Of a stretch of 64,000 nucleotides of DNA, positions 1 through 12,600 are shown piece after piece. Origin of the DNA: Plotosus lineatus (lineage: Eukaryota > Chordata > Actinopteri > Siluriformes > Plotosidae); the NCBI GenBank assembly GCA_024760905.1, contig CM045734.1, positions 2,856,747-2,920,746 of the forward strand, written 5' to 3'. The notes under the pieces are model-generated. The model saw only the letters and a list, made by a program, of their open reading frames with translations. It was not told where the DNA came from and ran no database searches. The translations under genes and the position numbers were made by a program. How positions within the stretch are numbered: the first letter of the stretch is position 1; each line of letters opens with the position of its first letter.

Positions 1-97
1 GGGCATCCGACGTAAAATCCTATGAACCAAATCAAATGTGCGAATCATTCGCTGTGGCGACCCCTGAGAAACGGAAAAGGCCGAAAGGAAATCTCTC
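1..97 (+). repeat. SINE 3' part, RTE-type tail
   Basis: Starts inside the common block gggcatccgacgtaaaa and ends with the tail TTCGCTGTGGCGACCCC...GCCGAAAGGAA that is shared with the RTE LINE 3' end. The head is cut off by the window edge. Confidence 0.85.
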
Positions 98-349
98 TCC
101 CGCTCTCATGTGTGATTTGTATTTGTGTGTGCATTGTTTTGTTCATCTATGTGTTTTGTTTGTGTGTGTGCTGTTTTGTTTGTATGTATTTGTGTGTGTT
201 CGTGTGTTGTGTTATTTGTGTGTTCTGTATTGTTTATGTGTGTGTTTGTGTTGTGTTCTGTTTTTCTATGTGTGTATGTGTTGCTTATGAGTGTATCTGT
301 GTTGTTATGTTATTTGTGTTTTTTTTTTCGTGTGTGCATGTTTTGTTTG

Positions 350-421
<72 letters not shown>

Positions 422-1005
422 TGTTTGTGCATGTGTGTGCGTGTTTGTGTGTGTTTGTGTTTGTGTGCGTGAGTGTGCATGTGTGTGTGAGTGTAACAGT
501 GTATCAGTGTCAGTAACAGTGTAGCAATTTATTGAAGTGGAGAGATGGTCAGAGGGAGTGGATGAAGGTCGACAGTGGCTCGGAGTCTGTACTGTTTCTG
601 TCATTCACGGTTCGGTGTGGTCCATTGCATTAAGGCTGATGAAGCACAGAGCGTTTTTCCCCTTTAGATCCTTGTTCACATCACATTTAGCATAAACCTC
701 ATAGCGTACACGTCGCAATGACTTCACATCGCAACCACTGTGGCGCATGTCCACCGCATCATACCTCCCCCCGTTAGAGAAAAAGTGGGGACTTTTTCGG
801 AAAATGATACAATATGAATCAAAAGACAATTATAACACAACCCTGAAAACGAACTCTCGCTCATGATATTTTAGATACATTAAATAGTGTGTGCACATAT
901 AAACAAAGTTTTTATTTACATTCTTTGTTTTGTTGACACTCATGAGGACAATGGTACCCCTCCTAACGAGGTCGCATTTACAAAGGTGTTATTTGTTCCC
1001 TTAAT
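98..1005. repeat. TG-rich microsatellite region and unassigned sequence
   Basis: An imperfect TG/TTTG-rich stretch from about 110 contains a perfect TG run near 354-419. Long cysteine-valine reading frames here are products of the repeat. I recognise nothing in 520-1005. Confidence 0.8.
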
Positions 1006-1009
1006 ATGT

Positions 1010-1235
1010 TTTATGATTACATCATTATAATTACATGGATGCTTGTATAGCGCATTAATCATACAAACTTATGCTCAATGCGCATATTGCGTTGTTCTAT
1101 CCTTTTGATGCTGAGTGCCAAGCAGGAAGCAACAACTCCCAAATTTTAACATCTTATGGTATGACACGGCTGGATTCAAACTCCAACCTTCCGGAGGATA
1201 AAGCGGACACTCTACCAACTGAGCTAAATCCCTGG
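1010..1235 (-). repeat. tRNA-derived SINE, second family
   Basis: On the minus strand positions 1232-1161 read like a tRNA with A box TTAGCTCAGTTGGTAGAGTG and B box region GGAGTTTGAATCC. A body follows with CTTCCTGCTTGGCACTCAGCATC. A second partial copy lies at 51594-51690 (+). The shared non-tRNA body marks a SINE and not a tRNA gene. Confidence 0.7.
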
Positions 1236-1254
1236 TAATCATAGTTCTGGAGGA

Positions 1255-2150
1255 CTCGACTCCACGTTAGCAACCTTCTGTTCTTTTCCTCAGGCTTGTG
1301 TAGGAACATCAGCGGGTTGTGTTCGGTATACACTCATATGTAATGGCTGGATGAGGATAAGTGTAACTCGAAATGCTCTACAGTTAGCAAAAGGATGAGC
1401 GCCTCCTTTTCAATGGTGGAATATTTCTTCTAGTGGTTTTTGAATTTCTTTGAGAAGTAGCTGACCAGATGCTCAGTGCAGTCCTTTTCAAGCTGCAACA
1501 GGATTACTCCGGCACCCATGTTGCTGTCATCAGTAGCAAAGTGGAAAAGTTTAGCAAAATGTGTGGCCTGAAGAATGGGTTGTGTGCATAATAGGGACTT
1601 GGCATCATCGAAGGCTTTTTGACATGATTCAGACCAAACATACGTCCTGTTTTTAGCGAATTGGGTAGTCAGGCAGTTATTTCAGTTAAGTCTTCATAAA
1701 ACTCCCTGTAGTAGCCCGCCATGCATAGGAATCTCATTAGGTAACATATATTTTCAGGAGCTGGGAAATCCAGGATACTTTGGACTCTTGATGTGGTAGG
1801 GCTGTGCAACGTGGTGCCGATGGCCCATGACATAGCCCAGGTAGGTCATGCTAGCTTAGCCAAATTTGCTCTTGGCCAGGTTAATTGTTAGATTATTGTC
1901 CAATAGTCTCAGCAAACCGTCCCTTACAAGATACAGGTGGGTGTGCCAGGTGTTGCTGTAGGTGTGATGGTGTCTATGTACAACCTGATGCCATCAAGGC
2001 CAGCCAGGCATTAATTCATCATCCTCTGAAAAGTGGTTGGTGAGTTCTTCATGCCACGGGGCTGATATAGGCCACTTGGAGTGATAAAAGCCAATATCTC
2101 CTTGGCCCTTTCTGTGAGCTGAACGCACCAGGATGTTATGCGCATGTTAT
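1255..2150 (-). pseudogene. decayed Ty3/Gypsy pol fragment (RT to RNase H)
   Basis: Minus-strand frames, broken by many stops, read in pieces as a Gypsy polyprotein: a segment like GVKNSPTTFQRMMN (RT thumb side), then AGYYREFYEDLTEI, and VSYFSKKF followed by a KYSTIEKEAL-like segment (RNase H). The order agrees with reverse transcriptase followed by RNase H. No LTR is recognised. The fragment adjoins the LINE that starts near 2150. Confidence 0.75.
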
Positions 2151-5100
2151 GCAATTTTTTTAAAGAAAGGTGATCACTCAAATGCATTGAATTATTGACC
2201 TATAGCACTAATAAGCTGTGTTGGCAAAATATTTGAGAGAGTAGTGTATAAGCACTTATATAATTATTTCTATAGTAATGACTTACTGTACAAATATCAA
2301 GCATGCATTTCAAAAAGGTCACTCAACTGTCCATGACTTAATTGAACTACTAGTCCTTCTCAAAAAATAGCATATTGTGATAAAGTTCATTATTTTCTGT
2401 AATGTACTGATAAAAATTAAACTTTCATATATTTTAGATTCATTGCACACCAACTGAAATATTTCAGGTCTTTTATTGTTTTAATACTGATGATTTTGGC
2501 ATACAGCTCATGAAAACCCAAAATTCCTATCTCAAAAAATTAGCATATCAAGTTCAGGTAGTCTAAACGAGCTATTGACCTAATCATTTGAATCAACCAA
2601 TTAACTCTAAACACCTGCAAAAGATTCCTGAGGCTTTTAAAAACTCCCAGCCTGGTTCATTACTCAAAACTGCAATCATGGGTAAGACTGCCGACCTGAC
2701 TGCTGTCCAGAAGGCCATCACTGACACCCTCAAGCAAGAGGGTAAGACACAGAAAGAAATCTCTGAGTGAATAGGCTGTTCCCAGAGTGCTGTATCAAGC
2801 CACCTCAGTGGGACGTCTGTGGGAAGGAAAAAGTGTGGCAGAAAACGCTGCACAACCAGAAGAGGTGACCGGACCCTGAGGAAGATTGTGGAGAAGGGCT
2901 GATTCCAGACCTTGGGGGACCTGTAGAAGCAGTGGACTGGGCTACAGGTGCCACATTCCCCAGGTCAAGCCACTTTTGAACCAGAAACAGTGGCAGAAGC
3001 GCTTACCTGGGCTACAGAGAAGCAGCACTGGACTGTTGCTCAGTGGTCCAAAGTACTTTTTTCGGATGAAAGCAAATTTTGCATGTCATTCAGAAATCAG
3101 GGTGCCAGAGTCTGGAGGAAGACTGTGGAGAAGCCTGAAGTCCAGTTTCAAAAGTCCCCACAGTCAGTGATTGTCTGGGGTGCCATGGCAGCTGCTGGTG
3201 TTGGTCCACTGTGTTTTATCAAGGGCAGGGTCAATGCAGCTAGCTATCAGGAGATTTTAGAGCGCTTCATGCTTCCATCTGCTGAAAAGCTTTATGGAGA
3301 TGAAGATTTCATTTTTCAGCACGACCTGGCACCTGCTCACAGTGCCAAAACCACTGCTAAATGGTTTACTGACCATGGTATTACTGTGCTCAATTGGCCT
3401 GCCAACTCTCCTGACCTGAAGCCCATAGAGAATCTGTGGGATATTGTGAAGAGAAAGTTGAGAGACATCAGACCCAACACTGTGGATGAGCTTAAGGCTG
3501 CTATCAAAGCATCCTGGACCTCCATAACACCTCAGCAGTGCCACAGGCCGATTGCCTCCATTCCACACTACATTGAAGCAGTCATTTCTGCAAAAGGGTT
3601 CCTGACCAAGTATTGATTGCATAACTGAACATAATTACTTGAAGGTTGACTTTTTTTTGTATTAAAAACACTTTTTTAATTGGTCGGATGAAATATGCTA
3701 ATTTTTTGAGATAGGAATTTTGGGTTTTCATGAGCTGTATGCCAAAATCATCAGTATTAAAACAATAAAAGACCTGAAATATTTCAGTTTGTGTGCAATT
3801 AATCTAAAATACATGAATGTTTAATTTTTATCAGTACATTACAGAAAATAATGAACTTTATACAATATGCTAATTTTTTGAGGACTAGTATATAACCAGA
3901 TTTGTTTATCTTTAGATAGGAAATATTTTGAAATGGTTGTCTAGTTACATAAACAATCGTAGTCAATCAGTCTTTATCAATGGAGCTTTATCCAAGCCCA
4001 GAAATCTCACAGCTGGCGTCCCTCAGGGGTCAGTCCTAGGTCCATGTCTATTCATTGTTTTTTGAATGATGTAGCAGATGAACTAGATTGCATAACTAGA
4101 CTCTTTGCCGATGATACATCTCTTGGCTACTCATCATCAGAAAGCAAACTAATCGAAACAACTTTAAATTCTAATTAATATAAGCTTAGTTTGTGGGCAA
4201 AAAAACATGGCTCATTGAATATAATCCAGACAAAACGAAAGCCGTAATATTTTCATTTTAAAAAGATGTCGAAGATATACATTTATATTTTGATGGATGT
4301 GAAATTAAAAATCTAGAAACGCATAAACATTTGTGTGTTACTTTTTCCACAAATTGCAAATGGTCTTGTCATGGTGAAAAATTAGCTAATATATTTGCAA
4401 AGATGTTATGTACTACGAGGAAATTAAAGTTCCTGCTGAATAGAAATACTTTGAACAAAATATATCGGGTGTTCATCAGGCCACACTTTGAATATGCCTG
4501 TGAATTATGGGATGGATGTAACTTAGAGCAATCAAATGCATTAGAACAATTACAGCTTGAAGCAGCCCGTATTGTTACTGGCCTTCCTAAATATACTCAA
4601 CACGGATATTTGTATTTAGAAACAGGGTGGGAAACCTTATCTGAAAAGAGAAAAATGAGAAAACTTGGTTTATATTATAAAATGAAACACGATTTAGTTC
4701 AGGGGTATCTAAGGGATATACTACCCCCAACTGTGTCGACCACGAGGTTATGGAATAGTATTCCACCAGAATATCAAAATTTGACACCAATTACTAAATT
4801 TTAATCAGTACTCTGCCGGACAAATACGGGTGTCCCATCGTATTTCCCTTATGGACCAAGACTGTTAAATATCTAGCATACACGATTGAGATACAGGTGT
4901 AGTCAACTAAATTATCATCGTTTTAGAATAGGTCTTAAATCCAACCCAGACTGTAAATGTGGTAATGCTCGTGAAAACTCTTATCATTACTTTATTCAGT
5001 GTCCATTATTTAAAGAACAAAGATGTACATTAATCACAATCGTGCGAGAAATTATTACAAATAAAATATCTATAGATTTAGAATTATTATTAAATGGAAC

Positions 5101-5372
5101 AATGAATGTTTACCTGTCATTGAAAACCAGTTTGTATTCAAAACTGTTCAAATCTTATATAAGACAATCAAAGAGATTTGCCTAAACTGCCCATCTTTTT
5201 ATTTTCTTTTTTTTTTCCTGTCATGAATATTATCTTATTTTTCTCATTAGTCTTTGTGTTGTAATTTGTAATGTATCATCATCTGTAAATATCATGGAGA
5301 GGGTTCTCTAAGTTGCATAACTTGTTCCCAATCCATTTCATCAGTGAATAAAATATTTTTAAAACAAAAAAC
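2150..5372 (+). mobile_element. I/Jockey-group non-LTR retrotransposon, decayed, split by Tc1
   Basis: Plus-strand frames show RT blocks with stops and frameshifts: PIALISCVGKIFERVVYKHL at about 2196-2255, and, beyond a Tc1 insertion at 2351-3887, AGVPQGSVLGPCLFIVF, LFADDTSLGYSSS and VFIRPHFEYACELWDG (4331-4804 stays open). Near the C end (4886-5185) CKCGNARENSYHYFIQCPLF looks like the Cys/His knuckle of I, Jockey or Nimb-type elements. The 3' end is A-rich around 5345-5372. No RNase H is seen. Which clade it belongs to is inference. Confidence 0.75.
2351..3887 (+). mobile_element. Tc1-like transposon, copy A (transposase broken)
   Basis: About 200-bp terminal inverted repeats (2351-2550 and 3686-3887) begin TAGTCCT and TTCTCAAAAAAT and flank a decayed transposase. 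The start region [20 protein letters not shown] lies at 2678 and runs into a stop. The catalytic half is open at 2948-3616 and shows DD34E marks: [17 protein letters not shown] and [12 protein letters not shown]. Stops at 2768 and 2902 and an internal deletion inactivate it. It interrupts the LINE described at 2150-5372. Confidence 0.93.
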
Positions 5373-6000
5373 ATGACTAGCTTTCCAGTTTTGCCTCACC
5401 TCATTATTTTCTTTGGATTTTCCAATACAGATACTTGGATGGTCTTTTGGTTTATTTACTTTTTTTTTTTTATGTCATGCTTGTCATATACCATCCTCCA
5501 CCAGATGGCATACTACTTAAGACTTTATGGTGCTCGCCAGGTTTCCAGCATCTGTGGTGCTTTTGCTGGCTTTCTACTTTTTTCTCCCTTGAAGCCCAGA
5601 TCATTGAAGGAATGCTGTCAAACAGCCTGTAGATCCTTTACACTCAACCCCCTCCAGGAGAATCTTCACTTCACCCACCTTGCTGGGTGTTTACTTTCAG
5701 AAGCATCTCTCAGCATCTCACCTACAGTACAGCTTGCTTGGTGGAGTCAGACCCAAGGACATTGTCGGGTCACAAGGTAGTGACTGCAGTACAGCAACAG
5801 CAGTACATCAGCTGCTGTGTGAAGGTCACCAGTGGCTTCCAATCCATTTCAGGACTCATGATATTCTTTTTGCTGCTCCGCAGATTGTACGAAAAATTGA
5901 CATTTGACAAAAATTGCTTGGAAAAACCTGTACAACCTGTGTGCATATTCTAAATTCTTAATGTTTTATACACACATTGTATCTTGTCTTCCCATTGTAG
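5373..6000. other. intron-side sequence, nothing recognised
   Basis: This stretch between the LINE 3' end and exon 1 holds a T-run (5460-5471) and no clear coding or repeat signature that I can name. Short open frames show no codon pattern or family match. Confidence 0.5.
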
Positions 6001-6135
6001 GGACCTCCTGGTGCTATAGGGGAAGAGGGGAAAATGGGAGCCCCAGGCCCACCTGGACCTCCAGGGCAACCCGGACAGAAAGGACTCCGTGGAACTGAAG
6101 GAAATCGTGGCGCTATTGGACCAAAAGGAAGTGCA
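6001..6135 (+). CDS. col4a4: col4a4 exon 1 of window
   Basis: Fifteen perfect Gly-X-Y triplets ([10 protein letters not shown]... to GPKGSA), phase 0 at both ends. Acceptor ...cttcccattgtag, donor gtaagtag. No cysteine. Length (45 aa) and position match the first helical segment that follows the 7S cysteine cluster in COL4A4, so upstream exons should be few. Confidence 0.93.
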
Positions 6136-6650
6136 GTAAGTAGCATATAGGCATCATCATTCATTTTCATGTTGTGCGTGATTTTATTACAAAGATATAA
6201 ATATGCCCCTGACCTCTCATAGTCCACAAAATACACTGTTTATGAAAATCTCAGCAGAGCATTCAAAGGGCGTGACAGTTTTCTTTCATTCGTTTTTTGA
6301 ACCTCTTAATTCTAATCAGGCTAAACCGACTCTGGCTCATTACAGGGCAACCCAGACATACACACAACTATTCACACTCACACCTAGGGGCAATTTGGAA
6401 AAGCCAATTTGCCTCATGTGGATGTTTTTGGACTTTAGGTTGAAACCAGAATACTCAGAGAAAACCCGTCCAAGCACAGTGAGAACAGAACCACCCTCAC
6501 TGAGCCATGACAGGACCTTCTTGGTGTGAGGTGTACATGCTAACCACAAACCAAAAATGTTTCTGTATGGAGTTTGTATGCTCTTCCTGTGATTGTACAG
6601 GTTTCCTCCAGGTACTCTGGTTTCATCCAACAGTCCAAACACACATTAGG

Positions 6651-6699
<49 letters not shown>

Positions 6700-9600
6700 G
6701 CCTTATGATGGACTCATGAGCTGTTCGGGGTATACCCCGCCTTCGCCCGGTGTCGGCTGAGATAGGCTACAGCCTCTCCGGGACCTCAGTAGGATTAAGC
6801 ATTTCAGCAAATGAGTGAGTGAGTTTATGTTTGCTGACGTCCTGATTGAAAAATTCGATTCGATTACATTTTATGTCCTATATCGGATGAAAGGAGCTGA
6901 CTGCGGAGTCTCATTACAGAATCTATGGGTTTGTATTCATGCAAATGTGCGAGTTTTTTGTATCAATCAAGGGCCTACTGTACCTCACCGCTTCATACTT
7001 CTCTCTCAGTGTAGTCGAGGGACATAGGAGTACAAAGGCAAACTGGCTGCCATTGTGAAGCAGAATACATTTCAGCAATTGCTTGCTGCTGTCAGTGAAC
7101 ACTCCAAACTTTGGGTTCATACTGTGGCACTCCAAGTTTGTGCAGAAGCTGAGCAATGTTTGTACACCAAGTCCTTCTCTTCATAAAAAAAAAAAAAAAA
7201 AAAAAAAAAACGGAGGAACTCTTGATGTGGTAAAAGGTGATATGAGTGCCCTCAGTGAGGAGGTTTTTTCCTTCAATCTGGATGCCAATTGCTCGGCAGA
7301 GGACTTTGACAACCTGAGACCACAACCTAGATCATTAGCTCCTTTTGGGAAAAAGTATATAGAGCATCATTGTTAATAACCACTTCTTCTTCATCTTCCG
7401 GAACACTGGAGGACTCTTCATCACTGATGTCAGGAAGCACTCCAAAGACAGGTACTGGAATTTTATCACAGTGAGCTAAAGGATGACATGCTGATTCAAG
7501 ATCAGGATACTTGAGGCTGCTTTGGGTTGTTTCTGTTGATCCCAGTCACATCAATAACACAGAAGTAGCAGTCAGCTATTGTCAGCTCCCTCCAAACCAG
7601 ATGAATTACAAACTTCAGACAAGTGTTCATGCCTTTGGTCAACTGATGCAGATACTCGGTACATGACTTGCATACCATGTGCAGCGTTTATTCTGGCTAC
7701 CAGGTTTAATACCGAAATAAGATTGGTAAGCACGCTTTATGAATCTTGTGACTTGATTCCTGTGAGGTATGATGGTGTATTCACCGGAGGTGGAGCAGAA
7801 TACATCATCATCATCATCATCATCATCATCTTCTTCTTCTTTTTCTTCTACTAAGTCTCGGGTTGGGTCACGGGGGCAGCAACCTCTTGGTTCAAATGTC
7901 CACTTCCTCCAACTCTTCGGGGGGGGGACACACCCCAAGGTGGTGATTATGAACAGAAAATATGAACAGAATCGGTGACAAAGGACAGCCTTGGCGGACT
8001 CCAACTCCCACCGGAAACAAAGTCAACCTCTTGTTACCAATACGGACAAAACTCTTGCTCCGGTGAGACAGCGACCGAAAGGCCCGTAGCAACGGGTCCA
8101 GAACACCGTACTCCCAGAGCACACTCCACAAGATTGTTCAAGAGACACGGTCGAAAGCCTTCTACAAATTCACAAAACACATGTGGACAGATTGGGAAAA
8201 CTCCCCTGCCCCTTCCAAAACCATGTGGAGTGTGTAGAGTTGGTCAAGAGTGCTACGGCCAGGACAAAAAACACATTGTTCCTCCTGAATCCAAGGTTCG
8301 ACTATCAGTCGGATCCTCCTCTCCAGTGCCCCTGCATAGACTTTCCCGGGTAGGCTGAGGAGTGGGATTCCCCGATAATTGGAACACACCCTCCGGTTCT
8401 CCTTCTTAAAAAGCGGGACCACCACCCAGGTTTTCCAATCCAGAGGTACAGCCCCCGATGACCACGCGATGTTGCAGAAACTTGTCAACCAAGACAGTCC
8501 TACAGCATCCAGAGCCCTGAGATATTCAGGGTGGATCTCGTCCAACTCCGGAGCTTGACCGCCAAGAAGCTTTTTGACAACATCAGTGACCTCTGATGGG
8601 CAGACCCCTATCCAAACCCCCAGGGTCTTCCTCCTACATGGAGGGCGTGTTGGTGGGATTGAGGAGGTCCTCAAAGTATTCCCTCCATCTCTCGACGACA
8701 TCCCCAGTAGAGGTAAGCAGTTCCCCATCTCTACTGTAAACAGCGTTTGTGGAAAACTGCTTCCCCCTCCTGAGGCATCGGATGGTGGTCCAGAACCTTT
8801 TGGGGCCAACCGATAATCACTCTCCAGGCCCGCACCAAACTCCTCTCACGCCCAAGATTTTGCATCTGCCACAGCCTCAGCTGCAGCACGTTTGGCCAGC
8901 CTGTACCTGCCCACTGCCTCGGGAGACCCACAGGCTAATAAAACCCGATAGGCCTCCTTCTTCACCTGGGCGGCCCCCTTCACCACAGGTGTCCACCACC
9001 GGGTTTGGGGGTTACCACCATGACAAGCACCAATGACCTTCCGGCCACTGCTATGGGCTGCCGCCTCAGCAATCGAGGCACGGAACATGGCCCATTTGGA
9101 TTCCATGTCACCCATCTCCTCCGGGACGTGGTTGTAGCTCTGCTCGAGGTGGGAGTTAAAGGCCTCTTGGACAGGGGACTCCGCCAAATGTCCCCAGCAG
9201 ACTCTGATTACAAGCTTGGGCCTGCCAGGTCTGGAAGGCAGCCTCCCCACCACTGAAGCCAACTCACCACTAGGTGGTGATCGGTAGACAGCTCAGCTCC
9301 TCTCTTCACCCAAGTGTCCAGAACATGTGGCCGCAAATCCAGTGACACGACTACAAAGTCAATCATCGAACTGCGACCTTGGGTGTCCTGGTGCCAAGTG
9401 CACCTATGGGCACCAGGACACCCTAGGTCGCAGTTCGATGATTGACTTTGTAGTCATGTCATCGATCTGCGACCTTGGGTGTCCTGGTGCCAAGTGCACT
9501 TATGGGCACACTTATGTACGAACATGGTGCTCGTGATACTGTGACGAGCACAGAAGTCCAACAATGAAACACCATTCGGGTTCAGACTGGAGAGGTCTTA

Positions 9601-12600
9601 CCTACCCATCACACCCTTCCAGGTCACACTATCGTTGCCCATATGGGCGTTGAAGTCTCCCAAGACAACAAGTGAGTCTCCTGAGGGAGCGTTCTCCAAC
9701 ACACACCCCCAAAGACTCCAAGAAGGATGGGTACTCTGAATTGTCATTTGGTGCATAAGCACAAATAACAGTCAGGACACATCCCCCCACCCGAAGACGG
9801 AGGGAAGCTACCCTTTCGTCAACCGGGGAGAACCCCAACATTTGAGCCCCGAGACGGGGGGGCAATAAGAATATCCACACCGGTTTGCCACCTCTCCCCA
9901 TGAGAAACTCCAGAATGGAATAAGGTCCAGCCTCTCTCGAGATTGGTGGTTTCCGAGCCAAAACTATGCGTTGAGGTGAGCCCGACTATATCTAGTAGGT
10001 ATCTCTCCACCTGACGGACCAGATCAGGTTCCTTCCCCGCCAGAGAGGTGACATTCCATGTCCCGAGGGTTAGAGTCAGTAGCCGAGGATCGGTCTGACA
10101 GAATCCATGCCTTCTGCTGCCACCCAACTCACATTGCATCCATCCCCTAAAACTCCTCCCACGGATGGTGGGTCCATGGGAAGGCAGACTCATGCCTCCT
10201 TTTCGGGCAAGGCCTGTCCAGGCTCCATGGGCAGAAGCCCAACCACCAGGCACTTACCTTCGAGCCCCTACCCCGGGCCTGGCTCCAGGGAGGGACCCCG
10301 GTGACCCACGTCTGAGCAAGGGAGACTGCATCCTTGTCTGTCTCTCAGTCATAAGGGTCTTCTAGCAGAATACATCAGGCTTATTTTGCAAGATATTCGA
10401 TTTGAAGCTATTTAATTCACTTGTAATATTTTTAAAAATATATTCATTTATAAGTTGGCAAATGCAAAATCTTCAGAATTCATTTATTGCAAGAAATATG
10501 AAGAAGTTTGCATCATATGGTATGAAAAAGCCTGAACATGTAAACAAAAACATCAAAAATCAAATATGTACCTTCATTTAGACGGTTGAACTGATTGAGT
10601 AAAACCAACATGATTTTTGGATTTATCAGAATTATCTTAAATCGGCTTTAAAAAAAACAGTAAATAGTAAATTTGGTGTTGACCAGTGTTATCGGCTCAT
10701 TCGTGTGGTTGGCTTGTGCTTCTTTCAGGGCACTCCGGGAACACCTGGAAGTCCTGGAGAAAGTGGACTGCCGGTGAGTGCATTGAATTAATTGAAAAAA
10801 TAATAATGAAATAGAAATCAGAAAATAAAATAAAAGTCACATCTTTTGTTTATCATATGCTGTGTTCTGCATCTGCTGTCTAACTCCTGATATTAAATTT
10901 TGTGTTGCATTTTAACTCAAGGGTTTACCTGGACCTGCTGGCCCTCTAGGTACTCCAGGATTAGATGGCTGTAAAGGATCCAGAGGGGATCCAGGAATTG
11001 CTGGTTGTCCAGGAACAACTGGTGGAACCGGATTACAGGTATGCAAAGAAGTTTTCTGGTGCACATGGCTCCAGCTTCCCCATGATCCGAGTAATATTAA
11101 GTGGTTCAGCGAATGAATGAATGAATAAATAGTAACAGATGTTCAAAGGGAAATCGCTGAAAGAACTCAAAGTTCTGTGCCGCTTTTCTTTATTCTGCAG
11201 GGTGTCAGAGGACCAAAGGGACCCAAAGGAGATCCTGCAAGCAGATATATCATGAATCCTGGCCAACGTGTGAGTGGAACAGAAATCCTGAGCTGAAAAG
11301 TTCTATTGTTTTGTTTTTGTTTGTTTGTTTGTTTGTTTGGGTAACTCTGATTACTAATATCGGTCCTGATTACTGTTCAACAGGGTTGCGTTGGACCTCC
11401 TGGAAATCCTGGACCTCGAGTAAGTGATCACCAAATCATTTGGTTCTCATGTAACGTCACGGAGGTTAATATTTTGATTATGATTTTTTTTTCATACTTA
11501 ATTGTGTCCACCAATTGTGTCCACAATTGTGACACAATTGCGTCCACGATAGGGGCAGTGGTGGTCTAGTGGTATAGGGCGCTGCATCGCTAATCCAAAG
11601 GTTGGGGGTTCGAGTCCCACTCTCCACAGGGTTGTCACTGTCCCCCCAGTGCAGCTAACTGGGTTATCAAAGGCGGGCCATGTCTGTCACTGTCTATGGT
11701 GAGAGGCATGTAAACGAACCATTGCTGACTTTCGTAAAGAGTAGCTGCAAAGTCGTCAGCGTGTTTCTGTCCCTTGAAAAAAAGGGTTGTGACAGGAAGG
11801 GCATCCGACGTAAAAACCTATGCCAAATCAAACGTGCAAATCAGATAATTCGCTGTGGCGACTCCCGAGTAAAAAAAAAAAGGGAAAAAGCCGAAAGGAA
11901 GACAGACTTAATTGTGTCCACCAGGGGGAGTGATACAAAGGTTTTCTGATCAACAGTGTTTGCTTTTCTGTTTTGGGAACAACCTCCTAACAAAAACTGC
12001 CAGAAGTTCACTCAAACATGATTTAAATTCAGTATATGAGCCAGATAAATGATCTTTATCACCGGATCATTTTCTTTTGTAAAGTTTCTACCCACTGAGC
12101 TGCTCTTGTACCCTATTCAGCAAAGGTGTCGCTACTCCTTTAAATACAAGGGAAATAATGTTTGAGCTGTTTATAAGAGAATGGCCCAATGGTAAGGTGC
12201 TGGATTACCAATCACAAAGTCTGGAGTTCAAGTCTTACTGTCAGTAATTGTCACTGCTGCCCCTCAGTACAGCTGATCAAAGGCTGGCTGGCTGGTGGAG
12301 GTTCATGTAAAAGAACCATTGCTGACTTTCATACAGAGGACATGCATAGTTGTCAGCATGTTTCTGACCTGCAATGGCCTGACAGGCTGCCTGAGATGTA
12401 CTCTGCCCTTTCCCAGAGTTGGCTGAGATGCGCACCAGCCTCTCTGTGACCGTAATTAGGATTAAGCAGTCCTGAAAATGAACATAGATGCCCACTATGC
12501 AGAGACATGTTAATATAAATATGCCAAGTTAGAATAAAACCTGAAATCTTAACCAGATTTTTCAAGTTGACTCACGTATATAACATTATAAATAAACTAT

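Noticed and set aside
22..524. Long Cys/Val-rich open frames in several registers
   Set aside because: They are translations of a TG/TTTG repeat and have no family match.
1161..1232. tRNA gene (-)
   Set aside because: The tRNA-like part is followed by a body shared with 51594-51690, so it is a SINE head; the arms also do not pair well.
5373..5780. 135-codon frame as a possible novel gene
   Set aside because: No start context, splice partners or codon pattern; competing frames overlap it.
1..6000. Upstream col4a4 exons (signal peptide, 7S)
   Set aside because: I looked for a Cys-rich exon leading into Gly-X-Y with AG/GT borders and found none; they are likely left of the window.
5958..6236. 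Proline/glycine-rich collagen-like frame on the minus strand
   Set aside because: Mirror of exon 1; Gly-Pro-rich exons give Pro-Gly-rich antisense frames. The same holds for 28228-28494, 32959-33156, 43935-44144 and 62575-62766.
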